Positions 48,736 through 56,798 of a stretch of 64,000 nt of DNA are shown here, one piece after another. Location of the stretch: positions 124,001-188,000 of the forward strand of contig NZ_CAIWNQ010000005.1 of the NCBI RefSeq assembly GCF_903914075.1. The letters are read 5' to 3'. Numbering within the stretch: the stretch's first letter is position 1; each line of letters starts with the position of its first letter. The notes beneath the pieces are model-generated. The model was not told where the DNA came from and ran no database searches. It saw only the letters and a list, made by a program, of their open reading frames with translations. This DNA is from Ruegeria sp. THAF57. GTDB taxonomy: Bacteria > Pseudomonadota > Alphaproteobacteria > Rhodobacterales > Rhodobacteraceae. Both the position numbers and the translations under genes were made by a program.

Positions 48736-49653
48736 TTACCCCTCAGCCACGATGTCAGCGATTGTCTTTTTCAGCACCCGTGTCACCTGTTCCAGCGCGC
48801 GCTTGTCATCCTTGTTCAACCCCTTCAGCGGGGGCCGCATCCCCCCCGCATCAATCCCGTTCATGGTCACGCCGTGCTTGATCGTCTGGATGAATTTACC
48901 GCCCTGTTCCAGCACCCGCATTAGAGGCATCATCGCCGACATGATCCGGCGGCCCTTGGCGAAATCCCCTTCGATCACGCAAGCCTGATACAGCGCCACA
49001 TGCTCGGCAGGTAGAAAATTCGATCCGCCGCAAACCCAGAAGGGCGCGCCCCATGCAAAGAACTCCAACGCCTGATCATCCATGCCACATCCCAGTTGGA
49101 TATGCGGATAGTCCCGCGCCAGCAGATGCACCCGGTTGATATCGCCCGAGCTTTCCTTGATGCCGCAGAAGTTTCGGCTGCGGCCAACTCGGTCAAGGAA
49201 CTCTTCTCCCATCATCGTGCCGGTGCGGTGCGGATAGTTATACAGCATCACGGGCAGGTCAGCGGCCTTGTCGATGGCCAGCGCGTTCAAGGCGTTTTCC
49301 CGGTCGGTGGGCACCGCATAGGGCGGGCTGGCCAGCAGGATCGCATCCGCGCCAATCTCACGCGCGCCCGAGGCCAGAGCAATCGAATCCGCCGTCAGCA
49401 TCGCGCCGGTGCCGACAACCAAGGGCAGGCGGCCCTTCAACTGCTGATGCGTAAACTTCGCAAGCTCTAACCGTTCCTCAACGGTCTGGGCATAATTCTC
49501 ACCGGTGGACCCGCCCGAGATCAGGCCATGCACGCCATTCTCGATCAGGTACTCAATTACCTGCGCTAGAGCGTCCCAATTCACGGACTCATCGGCTTGA
49601 TGGGGCGTGATTACGGGGGTGTAAATCCCCTCAAACTTGAAAATTGGGTTCAT
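48736..49653 (-). CDS. DapA/N-acetylneuraminate-lyase family protein
   Basis: A 305-residue class I aldolase-fold protein. The Schiff-base lysine is in FCGIKESSGD, the YNYP motif carries the catalytic Tyr, and GGSTGENY is the usual carboxylate-binding loop. Because it sits in a catabolic operon with an amine oxidase and an aldehyde dehydrogenase, it is unlikely to be the housekeeping lysine enzyme. A deaminase/dehydratase such as the pyrroline-hydroxycarboxylate type, or a 2-keto-3-deoxy acid lyase, fits better. ATG 49653 is used instead of the longer frame. Confidence 0.88.
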   Translation of the reverse strand: MNPIFKFEGIYTPVITPHQADESVNWDALAQVIEYLIENGVHGLISGGSTGENYAQTVEERLELAKFTHQQLKGRLPLVVGTGAMLTADSIALASGAREIGADAILLASPPYAVPTDRENALNALAIDKAADLPVMLYNYPHRTGTMMGEEFLDRVGRSRNFCGIKESSGDINRVHLLARDYPHIQLGCGMDDQALEFFAWGAPFWVCGGSNFLPAEHVALYQACVIEGDFAKGRRIMSAMMPLMRVLEQGGKFIQTIKHGVTMNGIDAGGMRPPLKGLNKDDKRALEQVTRVLKKTIADIVAEG

Positions 49654-49660
49654 TGCATCC

Positions 49661-50368
49661 TCATGCAGGTTTCGACAGAGGCGCGCCCATAGGCACATCA
49701 AGCGCGTCGGGCATTACGAACAGTTCGATCTGATCGCGCGACAGGTTCCAGTGGTCGTCGGCTAGCTGCGCAGCCGCCGCCTCATCGCCCGCCTCGATGG
49801 CGGCGATGATGGCGTCATGCTGCTGGCTGGCCTGGGACAGGTTTTCGGTCATCTTGGTGGTTTGAGGGCGATAGAACGTCATCCCGATCCGGGCGTGGTC
49901 AATCAGCAGGCGGTTGAACGAGGGCAGAAGGTAGACATTGCCCGACATCTCTCCGGTCACGTCGTGGAAACGGTTGTTGGCCAATGCGCGGTCTTCGGCG
50001 GACCCAGCGCGCAAGGCCGCCTTGAACGACTGCTGCGCGTCTTTCAGCGCGTCGATCTGCGCGCGTGTCGCGTTCTGGGCCGCCAGCCGCAGGATGGCGC
50101 CGTAAACCATCGGCGCGGCCAGAAAGAAATCGCGCAGGGTGGTATATGACATCTCGGACACACGCGCGGATCGGTTGGTGCGCAGGCCCAGATACCCTTC
50201 ACCGGCCAATTGCCGGAACACCTCGCGCAGCGGGGTCCGCGACAGGCCGAACGCATCCGACAGATGCGCCTCGTCCAGATCGGTGCCGGGTTGCAGGCGC
50301 AGGGTCAGGATGCCGACCCTCAGATGTTCGGTCAATTCCGCTTTGCGGGATTTGGCGTCGTCTTTCAT
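49661..50368 (-). CDS. GntR-family regulator (FadR/FCD subfamily)
   Basis: A 235-residue regulator. The winged helix-turn-helix contains LRLQPGTDLDEAHLSDAFGLSRTPLREVFRQLAGEGYL, the GntR signature, and the helical FCD ligand domain follows. A GGGGGGAACC ribosome site precedes ATG 50368. It heads a leftward set with the DapA-like, aldehyde dehydrogenase and FAD oxidoreductase genes. It is divergent from a GlxA-type activator gene across 123 bases containing two palindromes that match FCD-type operators. Confidence 0.92.
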   Translation of the reverse strand: MKDDAKSRKAELTEHLRVGILTLRLQPGTDLDEAHLSDAFGLSRTPLREVFRQLAGEGYLGLRTNRSARVSEMSYTTLRDFFLAAPMVYGAILRLAAQNATRAQIDALKDAQQSFKAALRAGSAEDRALANNRFHDVTGEMSGNVYLLPSFNRLLIDHARIGMTFYRPQTTKMTENLSQASQQHDAIIAAIEAGDEAAAAQLADDHWNLSRDQIELFVMPDALDVPMGAPLSKPA

Positions 50369-50413
50369 CCGGTTCCCCCCAGTCAAACACGATTCGTGTT
50401 GGGTCTTCCCTTC

Positions 50414-50443
50414 TGTATTCGAAAAAAATACAAAATGTATACA
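50414..50443. promoter_or_regulatory. GntR-type operator candidates
   Basis: TGTATT-N7-AATACA (50414-50432) is followed by the perfect palindrome TGTATACA (50436-50443). The second is the core expected for FCD-type GntR proteins (TTGTATACAA-like). They lie between the divergent GntR and GlxA-like genes, fitting repression of both directions. Confidence 0.6.
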
Positions 50444-50491
50444 GAAAAGAATCGTGCAGCATGAAACACGCCCAACTAGACGGAACACCCA

Positions 50492-51442
50492 ATGCGCCAA
50501 ACCCGGCACATCACCTTCATCCTGATCGAGGAGTTTTCACACCTTGCCTTTTCATGCGCGGTCGAGCCGCTGCGGATCGCAAATCTCGTCAGCGAGGAAC
50601 AGCTTTATGACTGGACGCTGGTTTCAGAGGATGGTGAACGCGCAGTCTGTTCCAATGAACTGGTGACGTTAGTGCATGGCAGGCTGGACGATCTGCCGAA
50701 GACCGACCAGCTTTTTGTGTTGTCCGGCATCCATATGCGCAACCACGTCACACGCCCTTTGCTGGCGACCCTACGCCGCGAACGGGCGCGGGGAACGGCG
50801 ATCGGTGCGCTATGTTCCGGGGCGTGGCTTTTGGCCGAGGCCGGTTTTCTGGATGGAATGCAGGCGGCAATTCATTGGGAATATCACGACGCCTTTATGG
50901 AGGCCTTCCCCGAAGTGAACCTTGTCCGCAGCGTTTTTGTGGCAGATGAAAAGCACATTACCGCGTCCGGCGGTACGGCCACAGCCGACCTGATGTTGCA
51001 CTTGATCGAGCGCGACCACGGCGAGGAACTGGCCATCGCGGTGGCTGACCAGATGGTTTACAACGCCGTGCGCAATGCCACCGCAAAACAGCGCGTTTCG
51101 TTGCAATCCAGAAACGGGATGCGCAACGCGCATTTGGCGAAAGCCATCCACATCATGCGAGATTGTATTGAGGCACCTATGTCTCCGTCGCAGATTGCCG
51201 AAGACCTTGGCATTTCGACCCGGCAACTTGAGCGACTGTTTGGAAAATACCTGAATACGTCCCCCAAGAAATATTTTATGGAATTACGTCTGGAGCGGGC
51301 GCAGAAATTGCTGTTGCAAACCGAAGCGTCGGTCACCGAGGTGGCGATGGCCTGTGGGTTCGAAAGCCCGGGCCATTTCTCAAGGGTGTATCGGTCGAGT
51401 TTCGGCGTCACCCCGCATGCTCAAAAAAGCAAGATCGATTAA
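50492..51442 (+). CDS. GlxA-family AraC-type activator with DJ-1/PfpI domain
   Basis: A 316-residue regulator. Residues 1-180 form a DJ-1/GATase1-like sensor domain, with Cys in GALCSGAWLLAEAG. An AraC helix-turn-helix domain follows (IAEDLGISTRQLERLFGKYL, then VTEVAMACGFESPGHFSRVYRSSFGVTP). This architecture is shared by CdhR, GbdR and ArgR-type activators of betaine, carnitine and arginine catabolism. It is probably the positive regulator of this amine island. It lies divergent from the GntR gene. Confidence 0.93.
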   Translation: MRQTRHITFILIEEFSHLAFSCAVEPLRIANLVSEEQLYDWTLVSEDGERAVCSNELVTLVHGRLDDLPKTDQLFVLSGIHMRNHVTRPLLATLRRERARGTAIGALCSGAWLLAEAGFLDGMQAAIHWEYHDAFMEAFPEVNLVRSVFVADEKHITASGGTATADLMLHLIERDHGEELAIAVADQMVYNAVRNATAKQRVSLQSRNGMRNAHLAKAIHIMRDCIEAPMSPSQIAEDLGISTRQLERLFGKYLNTSPKKYFMELRLERAQKLLLQTEASVTEVAMACGFESPGHFSRVYRSSFGVTPHAQKSKID

Positions 51443-51853
51443 GTCGCTATGATGGGGGAGCTGCACTGCCCTTGGGCGAGTCGGGCTGGGCAGGCGCTCA
51501 CCCCCTTAGTCCCGCTCGTACCCCCTCGTTAAAGTCTTACTGGTAAACAAATCCGCGGGATTGAACTGGTATAGGCGGTGAAATAGGCATAACTGGTACC
51601 AGATCATGTCCGTTTTGAGGGCATTTTGCGTAGGAACGCTTGATTCTGTTGCACGGTTCGGCCGGTGATTGGGGAGAGCCGCGTCACGTCGAAAACAAAC
51701 ATAGAGCGGATATGTTTGCGTTAAACGCCCATTTGTGTCATTTTTGTAATTGCCAGAAATCGAGGAATTACAGCGAAATAAGGCAGAAAAAAACATTAGA
51801 ATGAACTTTGAGTTTCCCATGTCCTCATCAAGGGTTTTTACCGGAGGGCTAAA
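51443..51853. other. 411-base gap without a recognisable gene
   Basis: I found no credible gene. A leftward frame (51506-51871) crosses it but lacks a family match or ribosome site and overlaps the next gene's start. A CTGGTACCAG palindrome (51593-51602) and two near-copies of AACTGGTA (51574, 51591) are the only structures I see. The right part should hold the promoter of the gene at 51854. GGAGG occurs at the end of the gap. Confidence 0.5.
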
Positions 51854-52360
51854 ATGAATTTTGAAACACAAGACGCCGCAGTGAGTTCAGCATCGTGCGG
51901 TGTTCCTACAAAAATGCGCGAACGTCAGATCTGTCAGGCATCCTCGGCGGCAGAAGCAGCGTTTGAACAGATTGCGCGCGCTGCCTCTTTCGGTGCGGGT
52001 TTGACGGGTGAGTTCCAAAAACGCGTTTTCTCCATTTTCCGGTGGTATTTTCTTTCAGCCTTTTGCACGCGGATGCTTTCAGAGTCAGTGCATCGGTTGG
52101 AGCATCAGACGTTGCAGGTATCTATGGATATCTACAGCGCCGTCAGCATGGTCCTGACGGAAAGCGAAATCGAGGAATCGATGGCGCTTGTCCGCACGGA
52201 ACGCACCTCTTTGACATTGGGTCGGGCGAACGACATTGGCGCCAGGGGTCATACGGTTGGCTGGGTCGCCGCTGGTTTGCATGAAAAAGGCCGCGAATTT
52301 CCCGGTGAGATTGAGAATGCCCTGGCGGGTGCGCTGGCTGCGTCCAAGCGATTGAACTGA
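51854..52360 (+). CDS. Hypothetical protein
   Basis: A 168-residue protein of unknown family. A GGAGG ribosome site lies nine bases before ATG 51854, and base use is coding-like. The centre (VFSIFRWYFLSAFCTRMLSESVHRLEH) is aromatic and moderately hydrophobic, perhaps one amphipathic helix. The rest looks helical and Ala/Glu-rich with four Cys in the first 90 residues. There is no signal peptide. Neighbours give no functional clue: a GlxA-type regulator lies upstream and a convergent pentapeptide-repeat gene downstream. Confidence 0.65.
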   Translation: MNFETQDAAVSSASCGVPTKMRERQICQASSAAEAAFEQIARAASFGAGLTGEFQKRVFSIFRWYFLSAFCTRMLSESVHRLEHQTLQVSMDIYSAVSMVLTESEIEESMALVRTERTSLTLGRANDIGARGHTVGWVAAGLHEKGREFPGEIENALAGALAASKRLN

Positions 52361-52464
52361 CGCCACCGGCGGCAAACGGCCCCGCTTACGCAGGCTGGAA
52401 CCCTCGCTAACAATCGGGCGGTTTACGCTACAGAAGCGCCGGGCAGGATTGAGTAATCAACATC

Positions 52465-54123
52465 CTACTCCCGGGCTTCTAACAGACCCCAGGTTTCGCC
52501 TCCAAAGCCGCCATTGAACAAAAAACGGAATCTGGCTGACAGCATGTCGGTCTCGGCCGCGGATGTCAGGCCGTCGCCCTTGAAGTCACCCAAGGAAAAG
52601 ATGAAATACAGCTCTCCGGTGTCGGTAATTTGGCCGACACCCTCGGCCCGTTGTTGGTTTTCGTCGTCGGAAATAATCGTCCAGTGCAGGCGTGCATAGT
52701 TCTTCAGGTCTTCCTCGGCCTGAATCGAGAGGATTCCGTTGTAGCAGCACTGTTCTTCGACATATGTGTTTGTCGCGTTGTCAAAATAGCCGTCGAAATA
52801 CCCCTCCACAAAATACGTGCCGACGATCCGCTCAACGTCTTCGATGGGTTGCATCGTCATCGGGACACCCGGCTCTAAGCCCGATTCTGGATCGCAGTCG
52901 CGGCTTTCAAGTGAACCGTCAGGCATGATCGTGTCGCACAGGATCGCGTTTCGCAGCGTTTTCTTGGCGACTTCAAAGTTCTTTTTCAGGGTTTTCTCTT
53001 TCTGAGCGTGCTCGGGGTCGTGGATTTCCTCGATAAAACTGGCATTGGTCAGATCCGCTCCACTGAGATCGGTACCCAGAAACGAAGTCCCGATCAGGTA
53101 AGAATCATCCAGCAACGCCCCTTGCAGATCAGCCCAGTTGAAATCGGCGCCATCCAGAAATGCCGCCTTGAAGTCTGCGTTGCGCAAAAATGTTTCCGAC
53201 AAGTCTGCGTTTCGAATATCGGCGGCCCAGAAATTAGCGCCTTCCATGGACGAACCCCGGAAATTCGCGCGGCGCAAATCTGCGGCCTCCAGATTGGCCC
53301 CTCTCAGAAAGGAACACCTCAGAATTGCGCCGGTCAGCCCTGCACCACGCAGTTGGGTATTCACCAGATAGGCGCCTGTCATTTCTGCGCCGATCAGGTT
53401 CGCGGAACTAAGGTTGGCCCCCCGTAGATCCGAGTTGACCAAAATGGCCGAGGACAGGTTGGCATTGCGAAGATCGGCTTCGCGCATGTCCACTTCGGTC
53501 AGTTCGACGGCTTGCAGATCCGCGTTGGCTAGGGACACCCCGATCAGCTTGGTATCCTCCAAGGAAAGAAACGCGCGATTATCAGCTTTCGTCGTCGATT
53601 GCGGCGAACAATCATTGCTTTGATAGAACGGTACGACTGTTGCCGGCTGCCTGTGAACAATGAGGTTGGCATCTTTCAGAAACTGAACAACCAGACCCTG
53701 CCGTTCGCGGTTGATTTCCCGCATGATGGTCTGTGTTTTGGTTCTTGCGATCGCCAATACCGCCGGTCTAACCCAGACCTTTCCCAAGGACTGCTCCAAC
53801 TGAAGCTCGCCGATCGCATCGAAATACGCCTGCAGCGCGTTGGTCTGCAATCGGCTTTCATCCCTTTCGCGTTGCCGGAGCGTTTCCTGCTGTTGAATTT
53901 CGTTCTGACGTTTGACCGAAATATCGTTCAGCAAGAATCCACCCACCGCCAGAACAAAAGGCACGATCAAAAGGTTTAGCACATCCCACAGCGTGCGACC
54001 CTGAAACCCCGACCAATTCGCACTGAGCGGAGCGCCGCAAGACGAACAGGTTCCGGACGCAATATCCGTAAGCTGACCGCAATTGGAACATTTGGTCGTT
54101 TGGGGTGGCCGTTTCGTACCCAT
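52465..54123 (-). CDS. Zinc-ribbon, transmembrane, pentapeptide-repeat protein
   Basis: A 552-residue membrane protein. A zinc ribbon (Cys12, Cys15, Cys26, Cys29) is followed by one transmembrane helix (about 47-66), a charged Gln/Glu/Arg-rich coiled-coil segment (70-115), and an extracytoplasmic linker to about 189. Residues 190-363 are about 35 uninterrupted A(D/N)LXX pentapeptide repeats, forming a right-handed beta-helix of roughly nine coils. A 150-residue C-terminal domain with Cys-Cys near 470 follows; its family is not recognised. Pentapeptide proteins are often scaffolds; the function here is unknown. It starts at ATG 54123. Confidence 0.88.
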   Translation of the reverse strand: MGTKRPPQTTKCSNCGQLTDIASGTCSSCGAPLSANWSGFQGRTLWDVLNLLIVPFVLAVGGFLLNDISVKRQNEIQQQETLRQRERDESRLQTNALQAYFDAIGELQLEQSLGKVWVRPAVLAIARTKTQTIMREINRERQGLVVQFLKDANLIVHRQPATVVPFYQSNDCSPQSTTKADNRAFLSLEDTKLIGVSLANADLQAVELTEVDMREADLRNANLSSAILVNSDLRGANLSSANLIGAEMTGAYLVNTQLRGAGLTGAILRCSFLRGANLEAADLRRANFRGSSMEGANFWAADIRNADLSETFLRNADFKAAFLDGADFNWADLQGALLDDSYLIGTSFLGTDLSGADLTNASFIEEIHDPEHAQKEKTLKKNFEVAKKTLRNAILCDTIMPDGSLESRDCDPESGLEPGVPMTMQPIEDVERIVGTYFVEGYFDGYFDNATNTYVEEQCCYNGILSIQAEEDLKNYARLHWTIISDDENQQRAEGVGQITDTGELYFIFSLGDFKGDGLTSAAETDMLSARFRFLFNGGFGGETWGLLEARE

Positions 54124-54272
54124 CCGTCGCTCTCGTTCTTCGGAAACAATAGTTTACTGAGACACGTGCTTTGGTGAGTTATGCCACATTTTCGGAAACT
54201 CTGAAAATTTCGCGAAAAGCGCGCTGGGGCAAACACCAGCCTACGACGGCGACTAAAATGCTTTATGCGCTG

Positions 54273-54851
54273 CTAGGCCGGAAGATACCTGTCCAGCAGG
54301 GCATCGACCAACCCCTCTTGAAGCCGGTCACCGGTCGGCTGGTCCACACGCAAAATGTCTTCGAGAATGATGAACTGTTCCATTCCGGTTGTCATGGAAA
54401 GCCGGTTTGCAAGATCTTCGAATTTAGAAGGGCCCAGAGCAGACCGAACAGGGGCAAGAGCCTCAGCAAAGGCGGCAACGCGTCTGGCCCCCCGCATCTT
54501 TACATTTCCGTCCTGAAGCGATGCTTTGAAGGATTCTGACAAAAACTGGCGAAAGTACGCCTCATGCGTGCGCGAGAATTCAAGGTAATACCGCGCCACC
54601 GCATGAACACGCCGCCGCACGTCCGATATCCCCTCAAGCAAGTCCGACGTCGGCCTGACCTCCATGTCCAATGTGGCATCCAGAGCCAGCACCCCGGGAT
54701 CAGAGAAATACCTGTAAACCGTGGCGCGGCTGATCTGCGCGTGTTCGGCCACTTTCGCCAAGGTTACTTCGGTGCCCTCGGACATGAGCGCACGCGCCGC
54801 CGACAAAAGTGCCTCGCGCGTTCGGTTTTTCTGATTTGTCCGTGTTGCCAA
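54273..54851 (-). CDS. TetR/AcrR-family regulator
   Basis: A 192-residue TetR repressor. Its helix-turn-helix reads TLAKVAEHAQISRATVYRYFSDP (about residues 29-52), after the usual TREALLSAARALM helix. The C-terminal ligand domain is helical and not further assigned. It is divergent from a cupin gene; the 86-base gap contains an inverted repeat with 11-base arms (54864-54904), so it very likely represses itself and the cupin gene. Confidence 0.92.
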   Translation of the reverse strand: MATRTNQKNRTREALLSAARALMSEGTEVTLAKVAEHAQISRATVYRYFSDPGVLALDATLDMEVRPTSDLLEGISDVRRRVHAVARYYLEFSRTHEAYFRQFLSESFKASLQDGNVKMRGARRVAAFAEALAPVRSALGPSKFEDLANRLSMTTGMEQFIILEDILRVDQPTGDRLQEGLVDALLDRYLPA

Positions 54852-54863
54852 GTTCAGGCCCTT

Positions 54864-54904
54864 TTATGATACACTTGTCTCATAAGTAGATATGTGTATC
54901 ATAA
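54864..54904. promoter_or_regulatory. Long inverted repeat, TetR operator candidate
   Basis: TTATGATACAC and GTGTATCATAA are perfect 11-base arms separated by 19 bases. A nested ACTT-N7-AAGT lies in the spacer. The repeat covers most of the gap between the TetR gene and the divergent cupin gene, where a repressor would block both promoters. Confidence 0.65.
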
Positions 54905-54937
54905 TGACGTGAAGATTGAAGTAAAGGGAGTCGCCCG

Positions 54938-55405
54938 ATGACTGAATCTCGTCCACGTATTTATCACCTGCTTGGTAATCTTTTGACCTTTCACGCCTTT
55001 CCTGCAGAGACCGGGGATCGCTATACGATTGTCGAGATCAAGACCGCCCCGGGTGCTGGCGCGCCGCCCAATCATCACGCCGGTGAAGACGAAAGTTTCT
55101 TCGTACTGGACGGGGAGTTTGAGTTTCTTGTTGACGGTGAGACCATCAAGGTCTCAGGCGGTGATTTTGTAAAAGTGCCAGATGGCGCGGTTCACGCATT
55201 TACCTGTACCAGCGCCCAACCCGGTCGGCTGCTTTGCGTCAATTCTCCGGGCGCCATGCATGACACGTTTTTTACCCAGGCTGGCGAAGCCATGCCCGAC
55301 GGAACAACCGAGATTCCGGCAATGGACGCGCCCCCGGATATACCGGCGATCATGGCTGTCGCAACCAGCGCAGGTATGACGATCCTGGCGCCTGCTGACG
55401 CCTGA
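54938..55405 (+). CDS. Cupin-domain protein
   Basis: A 155-residue single-domain cupin of the quercetin-dioxygenase-like type. Motif 1 is PNHHAGEDESFFVLDGEFEF with the two His and Glu metal ligands, and motif 2 is PDGAVHAFTC with the third His. There is no signal peptide. Such proteins may be dioxygenases or small-molecule binders, and the substrate is unknown. It is divergent from a TetR gene whose operator-like repeat covers its promoter. Confidence 0.88.
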   Translation: MTESRPRIYHLLGNLLTFHAFPAETGDRYTIVEIKTAPGAGAPPNHHAGEDESFFVLDGEFEFLVDGETIKVSGGDFVKVPDGAVHAFTCTSAQPGRLLCVNSPGAMHDTFFTQAGEAMPDGTTEIPAMDAPPDIPAIMAVATSAGMTILAPADA

Positions 55406-55784
55406 TCCCTCTTAAAAAAACCTCTGACAAGGCAGCAGTGATTTGCCTTGTCGTACCCGTTAGATGCAAAGCCTTTTGGCGGTTAGACACATGTTTCTGG
55501 CAGGGTTTCATACGTAGACCCGCAGGAAGCTTGCCATATGGGCGGCAGTCCTGCTGTATCGTATGGTTGCCACGTCAACCGAGGGGGTTGCGGCGGGATC
55601 AGGGGGTGCTGCGCATAGCCAAAACACCAAGCACTCGCGGAGGCTGTGATGCCCCCCCGACTGTAACCACATTCAGACTTGGAAACCCATTTGGCCGCAA
55701 TGCGCATGTCATTGGCGCTTTGAAACATGCTGCGCGAACTGCCTCCTTCCACATCACTTGGGTGATTGGAATGGAGATAGGCTT
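55406..55784. other. 379-base gap without a recognisable gene
   Basis: A rightward frame (55438-55806) spans it, but its composition (many Arg, Trp and Cys, no hydrophobic pattern) looks non-coding and no ribosome site is evident. Several GC-rich complementary tracts, such as CCGAGGGGGTTG near 55580 and TGCCCCCCCGAC near 55650, could fold. I could not match a riboswitch or known RNA. Confidence 0.4.
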
Positions 55785-56013
55785 ATGGCGAATATCGAAA
55801 GACTGATTGAGGAACCCACCTTGGACATGCTGAATGCAAAGATTGCACAGATGTCCCAAAATGGCTGGAAACCGATTGGTTGTCCGAAAAGGTCCAGAAC
55901 GGGGTTTGTGCAGACTGTACAGCGGATATGTTGTATCTGTTGAATATGATACGGTCTCGCTGGCTGAACAGTCAGACCCGAATGACAAACCGGTACACCA
56001 ATGTGGGTCGTAA
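55785..56013 (+). pseudogene. Possible frameshifted small gene
   Basis: ATG 55785 opens MANIERLIEEPTLDMLNAKIAQMS, which looks coding, but the frame stops at 55943 after a Cys/Arg-rich tail. Continuing in the next frame gives WLETDWLSEKVQNGVCADCTADML, and the third frame then gives VEYDTVSLAEQSDPNDKPVH with a stop at 56011. All three look protein-like, as if two single-base frameshifts broke an ORF of about 75 residues. If not decayed, the 52-residue first frame could be the product. Evidence is only compositional. Confidence 0.3.
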
Positions 56014-56076
56014 CTGGCGACGATGTGCCAGCGGTGGACGGAGGCCCGGAACGACTAAGTAAGGAACCGAACGCCA

Positions 56077-56319
56077 ATGAGGTATTCCGACATGGTCAAA
56101 AACCGATCTTGGCAATGCGCCACGGAATTGGCGATGGCCGGAGAACATGAGCCTGCGGGAAAAATCCTGCACGCCTACGGGTTGATGAAATCAGAAAGCG
56201 ATGACCTTGAGACTGTCCTGCGCCTAATGCGCGAGGCGCGTGACGATGTGAAAGAACAGGGCAACAGTCAAAAGCCAAAGCACCTGGTTCTGCATTTCGA
56301 AGCACATTTTACGGAATAA
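56077..56319 (+). CDS. Small hypothetical protein
   Basis: An 80-residue, mostly helical, charged protein (MRYSDMVKNRSWQCATELAMAGEH...). No family recognised. The start is uncertain: ATG 56077 has AGGA about 12 bases upstream, while ATG 56092 has GAGG nine bases upstream. It lies about 60 bases after the possible pseudogene on the same strand and 160 bases before tRNA-Thr. Confidence 0.5.
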   Translation: MRYSDMVKNRSWQCATELAMAGEHEPAGKILHAYGLMKSESDDLETVLRLMREARDDVKEQGNSQKPKHLVLHFEAHFTE

Positions 56320-56478
56320 TCCAAGCGGGGCTGACCAATTGCGACCAAAGCTGGATGCAGGAGGTGGCAAAACCTATCGATAAACAGCGTTTCACCCACG
56401 GGCACCCAATACCGGCGAATTCAGCCTGCTAATCCAGTGTTCTACCGGGTTTTCAAACAAAAAATTTTGGGGGCTTGA

Positions 56479-56553
<75 letters not shown>

Positions 56554-56636
56554 GCTGTGGGCGGGTGATTAGACTCAAACGAAACGGTGCGCAAGGGTGT
56601 CTGGACGGTTTTTTTCGCCTCCTGTAGAGAAAGACT

Positions 56637-56792
56637 ATGGCAGATAGAAATACACCTAAAAAACACGGTAAACCCGGTGACGCACGCGAGGAACGGCTGA
56701 AGGCCGCGCTTAAGGCGAATATGGCGCGGCGCAAGGCGCAGGCCAAGGCGCGTGCCACATCTGGGGACAAGGCCGGCAAGGACGAGGGATAA
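56637..56792 (+). CDS. Short basic protein upstream of murA
   Basis: A 51-residue, Lys/Arg/Ala-rich protein (MADRNTPKKHGKPG then AREERLKAALKANMARRKAQAKARA). It should form one charged helix and has no hydrophobic segment. It ends six bases before the murA start, so it is probably cotranslated with murA. I recall similar short ORFs before murA in related genomes, supporting it as real, but its function is unknown. Confidence 0.7.
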   Translation: MADRNTPKKHGKPGDAREERLKAALKANMARRKAQAKARATSGDKAGKDEG

Positions 56793-56798
56793 GAGCAG

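Noticed and set aside
51506-51871. A 121-codon leftward frame
   Set aside because: It overlaps the start of the gene at 51854, has no ribosome site and no recognisable family.
55580-55680. Possible cobalamin or other riboswitch in the GC-rich gap
   Set aside because: I could not find a B12 box or the expected helices, and the downstream genes have no cofactor link.
55438-55806. A 122-codon rightward frame
   Set aside because: Composition is unlike a folded protein, with no ribosome site. Left as a gap.
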